A DNA stretch of 35,131 bases from a virus, in the IMG/VR virus record IMGVR_UViG_3300049629_000450, positions 1 to 35,131 of that record; one strand, written 5' to 3'. A program made the translations under genes and the position numbers. Position 1 is the stretch's first letter. Each line of letters opens with the position of its first letter. Under the pieces are notes generated by a model. The model had not been told where the DNA came from. It ran no database searches and saw nothing but the letters and a program-made list of their open reading frames with translations. This document shows positions 29,653 to 35,131 of the stretch, in pieces.

Positions 29653-30483
29653 TTAAGTTGCAACTGTTACAGTTTGTCCACTGTATACTTGTGGCATTAC
29701 TAGCCATCGTGCTCCATCACCCATAATATCAAAACCACCTCCAATGATTTGGCTAGCTGTTGATAGTGCAACACTGTCAGCAGTTTCATCATTGAGAGTA
29801 GTGATAATATCTGTAGTAACACAAGTTACGAGAACTGTACCAGCACCTTTATTGTAGATGCTATAACGAAGACCTAGCTTTGGAGTAGCAGGTAGAGTCA
29901 AAGTCTTATTGGTAGCACCAGTAAGAATAAACTTAGTACCAGCCATTGCTTCAGTAATAGTTAAAGTAGCAGCAGACAAGAATTGAATAGATTGATCTGG
30001 TCTATATCCTTGTACTCGGTCATCAAACAAGAAGTTTTGATCCAATGCACTTCGAATCATCCACTCGTTAGCATTTCCGACAATGCCTTGAGTAGCTGTA
30101 TTAGCAATGCTAAGACCACCAGCACGAACCAAACCACGCACTAGAATCTGACCAGTGAATCGGTCTTGGTTAGCACCTGCCAAAGTCATACGAGTAGCAA
30201 ACAACAGAACACCAGCAGGAGTCTGAGTACCATCAGTTGCAGTAGGATCGAACTGTGCCCATTTCTTAGTAGTTGGGTTATAGCCCAACAACAAACCGGG
30301 TCTTAGAGTTTCAGTGAACGAAGTGTTACCAGCATCTCGTGTAGTACCAACAATGATACCAGGATAGAAGTACTGTGCTTTTTGTGGACCCCATGTAATT
30401 GAGCCTCTTGCAACAACTTCATTAACTTGGGCATTTGACTGCCCTGGCATCATGTTATGAAAGCCAAAGTCTACCATTGACAT
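29653..30483 (-). CDS. capsid decoration protein with extra C-terminal domain
   Basis: 276 aa. The N-terminal half has LRPGLLLGYNPTTKKWAQFD followed by TQTPAGVLLFATRM and TGQILVRGLVRAGGL, the pattern of lambda gpD-like or related decoration proteins (a G-L-L-L-G...W...PAGVL core). The C-terminal third (about 170-276) is a beta-rich domain with TLTITEAMAGTKFILTGATN and GDGARWLVMPQ, an Ig-like or beta-helix-like addition that may be displayed on the shell. It precedes the capsid gene. Motif 1 lies 30 bases before the ATG. Confidence 0.7.
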   Translation of the reverse strand: MSMVDFGFHNMMPGQSNAQVNEVVARGSITWGPQKAQYFYPGIIVGTTRDAGNTSFTETLRPGLLLGYNPTTKKWAQFDPTATDGTQTPAGVLLFATRMTLAGANQDRFTGQILVRGLVRAGGLSIANTATQGIVGNANEWMIRSALDQNFLFDDRVQGYRPDQSIQFLSAATLTITEAMAGTKFILTGATNKTLTLPATPKLGLRYSIYNKGAGTVLVTCVTTDIITTLNDETADSVALSTASQIIGGGFDIMGDGARWLVMPQVYSGQTVTVAT

Positions 30484-30512
30484 AATTAAATTACTTTCTC
30501 TGAATAAATGTT

Positions 30513-30522
30513 CTGGAAGAAA
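30513..30522 (-). repeat. motif 1 copy, intergenic
   Basis: In the 40-base gap before the decoration gene. Confidence 0.85.
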
Positions 30523-30523
30523 A

Positions 30524-31747
30524 CTAGTTTACAAGACCAGCCATGTAGGCTGCCATCTTATCGGTTTCTTCTTCGGTGTATTGTGTGTCGTCGGATGGAG
30601 CACCACCCATTACTACTTCGACTGGAGCAGCTTTAGTAACCTTGGCTTCCATTGCTTCAAGGTTCATCAAGATTTCTTCTAGTGGCGATTGAGCCACTTG
30701 ACCAGCATCAATCTTAATCTCATAACTTGCAGCTTTAGGATACAAATTGCTATCTGCAAAAGCCTTAGTAGTACGTCCAGTGTTAATAAGATTGTCAATC
30801 CTAGACTTAAACGTTGTACGTCGATCCGATTGAAATTGCGTTTGAATCGCAGACATGATAATTTCATTCTGCGTATTCGACGGTGAAGAAGTTTTAAAAT
30901 CTTCATTTACATAAGGTTTTCCGGTTGTAGGGTTTACTACCTTGGCATCTACTAGAGACTTGATTTGATCTTGATTCATGATAATTGGGTCTACCTTAAC
31001 AATTTGATCTGTGGAGTTAGCATCGTTATTCAACATTTCATATTGCTTAATAGATGCCATTAGGTTGGGAATTAAATTTTTGATAGTAGTAGTTTCAGGA
31101 ATGAAAATCTTTAGACACTTCTTCAATTCTTCCGCAAGTTTAGGAATATTGTAATTCCCAGTGTCTAAGTCATCATCAGCATCATCGCCGGGTTCTTCAA
31201 CTAACTGAGACATAGCTAAGTAAGATGCATTATCTTCCAGAGCCTCAAAGTTAGCTTGTCCTGGTTGAATTGGATGAGTTACTAGAGCGATATGCATTAA
31301 AGCATTTTCAATGTAGTCATCTGACCCGTCAGTAATAGGCATCTTATCTCTTACGTAGATAGATGTATCTCGTACTGTCTTAGATACTTTACCTGCTGGA
31401 GTGTTAGGATCATTCACATCGCCTGGAGCATCGATAACACCAACTAGTGTAGTCTTACCTTTGATTACTTCAGTTTCTAGATTCTCCCAGAACCCACCAT
31501 TTTGATTCGCGTCTTCAAGGAAACCACCAGAAGGATTGGGTCCATCTATTTTTGCAAATGCATGGATATTTAAATCGTGTTTCCAAGGTGCCGGAACCTT
31601 TAGTCCCTTCTCTGTCATTCTATCGAAAGATGACTTTAACTTTTGTAGGAACTCAGGGGAGACTTCCCTGTTGTACCATTGTTGCTTCTCTTTGTCCCAC
31701 TGTTTGTAAGTACCAGCAGTAACAATTTCTTTTCTAAACTTAGGCAT
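30524..31747 (-). CDS. prohead protease / scaffold protein
   Basis: 407 aa from ATG 31747 (AGGAG 8 bases upstream); an in-frame ATG at 31777 has no ribosome site. The N-terminal 180 residues have PAPWKHDLNIHAFAKIDG, LVGVIDAPGDV and YIENALMHIALVTHPIQPGQ, like the protease domain of Mu gpI-type or related prohead proteases; HALVTHPI-type residues (H163, H168) may belong to the active site. The rest is acidic and helical (LVEEPGDDADDDLDTG, then coiled parts), as expected for a scaffold that is cleaved. It precedes the decoration and capsid genes. Confidence 0.7.
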   Translation of the reverse strand: MPKFRKEIVTAGTYKQWDKEKQQWYNREVSPEFLQKLKSSFDRMTEKGLKVPAPWKHDLNIHAFAKIDGPNPSGGFLEDANQNGGFWENLETEVIKGKTTLVGVIDAPGDVNDPNTPAGKVSKTVRDTSIYVRDKMPITDGSDDYIENALMHIALVTHPIQPGQANFEALEDNASYLAMSQLVEEPGDDADDDLDTGNYNIPKLAEELKKCLKIFIPETTTIKNLIPNLMASIKQYEMLNNDANSTDQIVKVDPIIMNQDQIKSLVDAKVVNPTTGKPYVNEDFKTSSPSNTQNEIIMSAIQTQFQSDRRTTFKSRIDNLINTGRTTKAFADSNLYPKAASYEIKIDAGQVAQSPLEEILMNLEAMEAKVTKAAPVEVVMGGAPSDDTQYTEEETDKMAAYMAGLVN

Positions 31748-32450
31748 TACTAATTCTCCTAGTAACATCTTTCCCAATGCTGAATTTATTACTGTAATGT
31801 ATTAGCTCTACATTACCACTAGTTCTTAGCACTTTAAGATCGTAGTGTAAGTTTGACATTATAGGAAAGTTTACTGTTTCTGTAGCTTTAACTAATATAA
31901 CCACATCACCAGCTACATTATCGGTTATTGTTATTGAAGCGTTAGAAGCGGTTGAAGCAGGTGCTCCATTAACTATCAACAATCCTTGGGTGAGAGATAT
32001 CTGTAGTAAGCTATTAGCTTCTGTATCTGATTCTCTCCTCCTTAATGTAAACCATAACTGTGATATGTTGTCAAGTACCCCTAGGTCAGTAATTGTAATA
32101 ACCCAGGTAGTTCCTCTATGTCTTACTAAATTATAGGGGTCATACCCTGCATTTTGTAAGATACTAGGAATCGCCACGGTTAAACCGCTTGGAAAAACTG
32201 TACTGCTTTCTTCCAGAGAAACTACTGCTACGGCAGCAGATTTGTCCGTTGGTTGAGTAGCTCCTTCAAACAATCCCCAATTATTTCCTTTGACATCATC
32301 AAGAGAGATTGGTCTACTACCTTCTTGGTTAGGTAGAAGAACTCTATGAGTAAGCCATTGAGCTATTGGGTATGTGTTGGAAAGAGGGTAGGCATACACA
32401 TCAACTGCTACTGGACTACCAGTCCAACTTGGTGCTGTTTTTATAGCCAT
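31740..32450 (-). CDS. structural protein with BppU-like strand pattern, 236 aa
   Basis: A beta-rich protein. TWVITITDLGVLDNISQLWF followed by TLRRRESDTEANSLLQISLT is like the N-terminal domain of baseplate upper or similar tail proteins, where W-F-T...S-D-x-x-A...Q marks a common strand-helix unit. Ser, Thr and Val are abundant. It is encoded between fibre-side genes and the prohead protease, so it could link tail and fibre or be a head fibre. It overlaps the next gene by 8 bases. A reversed motif-1 copy is read as SLEESS. Confidence 0.5.
   Translation of the reverse strand: MAIKTAPSWTGSPVAVDVYAYPLSNTYPIAQWLTHRVLLPNQEGSRPISLDDVKGNNWGLFEGATQPTDKSAAVAVVSLEESSTVFPSGLTVAIPSILQNAGYDPYNLVRHRGTTWVITITDLGVLDNISQLWFTLRRRESDTEANSLLQISLTQGLLIVNGAPASTASNASITITDNVAGDVVILVKATETVNFPIMSNLHYDLKVLRTSGNVELIHYSNKFSIGKDVTRRISNA
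32207..32216 (+). repeat. motif 1 copy, reversed
   Basis: In the 236-aa structural gene; the sense strand reads SLEESS. Confidence 0.75.
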
Positions 32451-32451
32451 G

Positions 32452-32622
32452 TTAGCTTTCTTCTTTTAGTTCCATTTCTTTTGGAACATCATTACTTTGT
32501 TTATTTCTTTTTGAAAGTTCTGAAACAATTAATTCTAAGTTTTGAATTGATCGGTCCCGTTGAACGATCTGCTCAAATGCTAGTGCCTTCAGTTCAGTGT
32601 CGGATAGTTCTGCAATGTTCAT
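32452..32622 (-). CDS. hypothetical helical protein, 56 aa
   Basis: The frame MNIAELSDTELKALAFEQIV and onward starts by ATGA overlap with the upstream membrane protein and ends in TAA one base before the next ATG. It is charged and helical throughout, likely a short coiled coil (ALAFEQIVQRDRSIQNLELI), with a Lys/Glu-rich end. In the region between a membrane protein and structural genes it may be a partner of the former. No family is recognised. Confidence 0.6.
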   Translation of the reverse strand: MNIAELSDTELKALAFEQIVQRDRSIQNLELIVSELSKRNKQSNDVPKEMELKEES

Positions 32623-32786
32623 CTGTCTTCTTTCGAGTTAAGGTTACGTCGGATTTCTTGAATCTGCTTCAGTCCTTCCGACCAAGTGACTGAAATGCAG
32701 TTGCTTGTCCAAGTGACTGTACCGGCAATGATGATTACTACCAAAGGCCAGTACAGCCAAGGACCGATAAAGTCGTAGAGCGTCAT
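32619..32786 (-). CDS. 55-aa membrane protein
   Basis: ATG 32786 overlaps the TGA of the upstream gene (ATGA), which supports this start over the longer frame to 32894. Residues 8-28 (GPWLYWPLVVIIIAGTVTWT) form one membrane helix, then a Trp/Ser stretch and a helical, charged C-terminus ending SKEDR. Size and layout would allow a holin or a membrane anchor, but no lysis partner is in view. Confidence 0.6.
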   Translation of the reverse strand: MTLYDFIGPWLYWPLVVIIIAGTVTWTSNCISVTWSEGLKQIQEIRRNLNSKEDR

Positions 32787-33106
32787 TCTGTTTCGATAGT
32801 AACAACGGTTGCCGCTGTTACGCTTTGAGCAATTGCCGAAACCTCTGCTTGAGCTTGTTGGTTCACGACATTCATACGCTCTTGAATTGCCCATTGCTTG
32901 AAAGTTTGCTCAACATAGTTTTGGATGTTCTGTGTTGCTGCTTCACCTCGATCCCGATTGTTTGGAATCATCGGTGGAACTGTTGGGTCACTTCCATCAT
33001 AGGCAGGATTGGGTATTGTCGCAGGCCAGTATTGGGTAAGCGATTGCACAATGCCGTCCCATGCTTCTGCCGGAAATTCGAATACTACTTTTTTTGTTGC
33101 CATCAT
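32783..33106 (-). CDS. hypothetical protein, 107 aa
   Basis: AAGG lies about 7 bases before ATG 33106 (a second ATG follows at once). The N-terminus is strand-like (KKVVFEFPAEAWDGIVQSLT), then a Pro-rich stretch (IPNPAYDGSDPTVPPMIPNN), then helices rich in Gln and Ala (NYVEQTFKQWAIQERMNVVN). I do not recognise it. It follows the fibre-like gene and could be a fibre-assembly or structural accessory. Confidence 0.5.
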   Translation of the reverse strand: MMATKKVVFEFPAEAWDGIVQSLTQYWPATIPNPAYDGSDPTVPPMIPNNRDRGEAATQNIQNYVEQTFKQWAIQERMNVVNQQAQAEVSAIAQSVTAATVVTIETE

Positions 33107-33126
33107 AAATACCTTGTTGAAAAGAG

Positions 33127-35131
33127 TTAGAACCTTATTACCGTTGCCCTGAATGTGCCAGATGCTGGATCGATTGAGCCGCCTGAGGAATTATGCATAC
33201 GAACCGTTACGGTATTTGCTGCTGTTACGGATGCACAGAAAATTAAACCTGCGTCCAATCCCGCCGGAACTCCAAGGAATACACTATCGCCTGCTACTGC
33301 ACCTGTTACAGTGATCGTCAGCGTCTCTGTGTGGTTGCTGCTAATCGAGCCAAAGTCTAGCGTTGCGGTGGCTGATAGGATTGACGCGACGACTGTGCCG
33401 CCACCCACTCGGAGCGTGCCCGATGCTGTTAGGTTGCCTGTTATTGACACCGAGTCACCAAACGATACCAGCCCTGTCCCTGTTCGTATTGACGTGTGCG
33501 CGCCACAATCACCTACTTCAATCCCGCGAAAGTCTGCCGCTGCGGTAAGCGTCGGATTGATAAACAACCCTCTCGTTATTCCGTTTGCACCACCAGTTTG
33601 ATTGATGGTCGTGGTTATCGTGGCAACACTGTAAGTGCCTGTACCGCTTGTTGGTTGGAAAGTTCTTTGAACCAATAGGTGAGTGTTGGTGCCACTTGTT
33701 TGCGTTGCCGTGTCACCAGCAATGGCGATGGATGTTGTTCCAACAGCATTAACAAGAGAGTAAAGCGATAGCCCTCGTCCGGCAGGGTCTAGGTTTGTGT
33801 GGGTATTCGCGGTGAATGGAAAAATGTACGGTGCGTTTGATACGGCGGTTCCAACTCTTATAGAGTTTTGTGCCGTTACCGATCCCGATGCAGTGAAGTT
33901 GCCAGTAAGCGTCAGATCGGTGTTCGATAAAACTAATCTATCGGAGCCACCAATTCGGTTTCTTATAACACCAGTCGAAGCATTGATGAGTACGCTATCC
34001 CAACCCTCCACCGCGATATTGTTTCCTGGTATTCCCGATGCTGGAGCCGAGAATCTTACAAAAGAGTTACCATGCTGCAAAGGACGGATACTGGTTCCAG
34101 AGCTTGGGGGGACGTTTACATAGTATCCACCGAAAGCTGTAATCGCTCCAGTGGAGTCTATTAAGACTTTTGCCGCATTGTCTCCATAAGCGAATATAAA
34201 TTGCGTATCGTAGTTACCTCCCCAACCAGACCCGAATCTCCAAGACGTACTAGGGGCTGCGGAATTTGGGTGCGTACTACTAAAGGAATAAACATTTGTC
34301 GATCCCGCTGCAAAGACGCTTCCCGATGCTGTTAGGTTGGCTACATCTATCGACCCCTCCGTCGCATTTAGTCGATTGCGAATTCGCAAAGTCCCGTCAG
34401 TGGTGCCAACATCGAAAGTAACCCCAGACGTTTCGGCGAAATTCATTACCCGAATCGTGCCGTTAGTAGGTGAAAGCATCGCGGTACGAGAAGCCCAGTA
34501 TAGATAACTAGACGAGCCTACTTCGACACTAGGTGCTCGCAGTAATCCAGAACCAACTGTAAGATTGGTCGCAAAAGTTGCTGTGCCAGTGACATTCATC
34601 GTTCCCGATGCTGTTAGGTTGGTGAGCAACAGGGAGCCTAGAGCGTTAGCTGCCGTGGTTCCCATCTGCCATACACCGGCAGCGTTTCTGCTCAATGATG
34701 TATCGACTACGTTCCCGGTAGCGTCTACTCCACTTGATGCAGCAATCAAAGTTCCAGACCCAACAACGAAGTTCCCTCCTCGCCATAGAGCAATGTTGTT
34801 CCTTGCTAATCCCGTATCGTAAATAGAAAGTTGCGAAGTATCGGTACGAAGGAAAGCTGTTGTCGAGAATTGAAGGATGTTTGCTGTTGCTGCTTTTCGT
34901 AGATCGAGTAAGCCCGATGCTGTCAAATTGGTGAGCAGCAAAGAACCTGAAGCGTTGTTGTCTGTAGTGCCGATTTGGACGATACCAGCAGCGTTGCGTG
35001 ATACCGTTGCATCGATTGCCCCTGAAGCGGCGGTAGTGCTGGAATATCGCAAAGCGTTTGAACTCGATAAATTAACTCCCTGCACATCGACCAACGCTAC
35101 TCTCGACACACCGGAAGTAAAGATATTTAAT
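33127..35131 (-). CDS. fibre-like repeat protein, 5' end cut by window edge
   Basis: At least 667 codons. The frame is open through the right edge (upstream of a GTG at 35109 it continues FTSG), so I treat it as partial. It has several NLTASG-type units (NLTASGLLDL, NLTASGTMNV, NLTASGSVFA, NFTASGSVTA, NLTASGTLRV) spaced irregularly in a Ser/Thr/Ala/Gly/Asn-rich, strand-like sequence, a style typical of trimeric fibre or adhesin shafts. No chaperone or enzymatic motif is seen. Its codons end in G or C far more often than those of the other genes, and neither dispersed motif family occurs in it, which points to a separate origin. Confidence 0.65.
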   Translation of the reverse strand, partial: LNIFTSGVSRVALVDVQGVNLSSSNALRYSSTTAASGAIDATVSRNAAGIVQIGTTDNNASGSLLLTNLTASGLLDLRKAATANILQFSTTAFLRTDTSQLSIYDTGLARNNIALWRGGNFVVGSGTLIAASSGVDATGNVVDTSLSRNAAGVWQMGTTAANALGSLLLTNLTASGTMNVTGTATFATNLTVGSGLLRAPSVEVGSSSYLYWASRTAMLSPTNGTIRVMNFAETSGVTFDVGTTDGTLRIRNRLNATEGSIDVANLTASGSVFAAGSTNVYSFSSTHPNSAAPSTSWRFGSGWGGNYDTQFIFAYGDNAAKVLIDSTGAITAFGGYYVNVPPSSGTSIRPLQHGNSFVRFSAPASGIPGNNIAVEGWDSVLINASTGVIRNRIGGSDRLVLSNTDLTLTGNFTASGSVTAQNSIRVGTAVSNAPYIFPFTANTHTNLDPAGRGLSLYSLVNAVGTTSIAIAGDTATQTSGTNTHLLVQRTFQPTSGTGTYSVATITTTINQTGGANGITRGLFINPTLTAAADFRGIEVGDCGAHTSIRTGTGLVSFGDSVSITGNLTASGTLRVGGGTVVASILSATATLDFGSISSNHTETLTITVTGAVAGDSVFLGVPAGLDAGLIFCASVTAANTVTVRMHNSSGGSIDPASGTFRATVIRF

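Noticed and set aside
33155-34822. Several plus-strand frames of 60-148 codons
   Set aside because: They mirror the GC-rich third positions of the fibre-like gene on the minus strand and have no family resemblance or ribosome sites.
1-35131. CRISPR array or tandem direct-repeat array
   Set aside because: The dispersed motifs are short and spaced by hundreds to thousands of bases; no regular repeat-spacer pattern occurs.

Overview
The window is a continuous piece of a tailed double-stranded DNA phage (or prophage-like) genome. Every gene I can support lies on the minus strand, so transcription runs from high to low coordinates. Genes are packed tightly, and stop and start codons often overlap as TAATG or ATGA. 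I see no integrase, endolysin, terminase, ribosomal RNA or insertion sequence. The host cannot be read directly. Serine-rich tracts next to Cys/Trp motifs (17600-18130) and a GVG..LH...C.C...N.W family (16730-17600) recall proteins I associate with planctomycete-type bacteria and their phages. I hold that as a weak inference.

Virion region, about 35.1 to 17.6 kb: a collagen-like or fibre-like protein with NLTASG repeats that enters from the right edge, four small or tail-associated genes, a prohead protease, a decoration protein, a lambda gpE-type major capsid protein, a head-completion protein, a tail-completion or morphogenesis protein, a tail-terminator-like protein, a Cys-pair protein, a tail tube protein, an internal terminator, a tape measure, a 793-aa tail protein, a probable tail-chaperone pair joined by a -1 frameshift on an A9 run, the portal (placed unusually late), a 496-aa virion-type protein and a poly-serine protein.

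Accessory block, about 17.6 to 14.3 kb: two clearly related Cys-containing proteins and a more doubtful third, a fused glycosyltransferase-methyltransferase, and a GT25-type glycosyltransferase. This block is likely for glycan modification. It is followed by a sigma70-like promoter and a strong terminator with a very short transcript between them.

Replication and nucleotide block, 14.1 kb to the left edge: MazG, a possible uracil-glycosylase-fold protein, a PD-(D/E)XK nuclease, a zinc-ribbon protein, a Sak4-like RecA ATPase, a probable ssDNA-binding protein with a very acidic tail, a candidate structured RNA with a terminator, a tRNA-like element with an oversized anticodon loop, ThyX with an internal insertion, a ribbon-helix-helix protein, a family A DNA polymerase, a primase-helicase whose Walker A motif is split by an HNH intein, and a MazZ-like dATP/dGTP diphosphohydrolase cut by the left edge. 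Together these make a self-contained replication, recombination and dNTP-pool module.

The strongest unexplained signal is two families of dispersed short motifs. One is the near-palindrome TTTTTCT-TCC-AGAAAAA (13 exact 10-base cores plus two variants). The other is AATTCNGCAWTGTC (nine copies). Both lie inside and outside genes, mostly in the direction of transcription. The first occurs in all three reading frames, so it is constrained as nucleic acid and not as protein.
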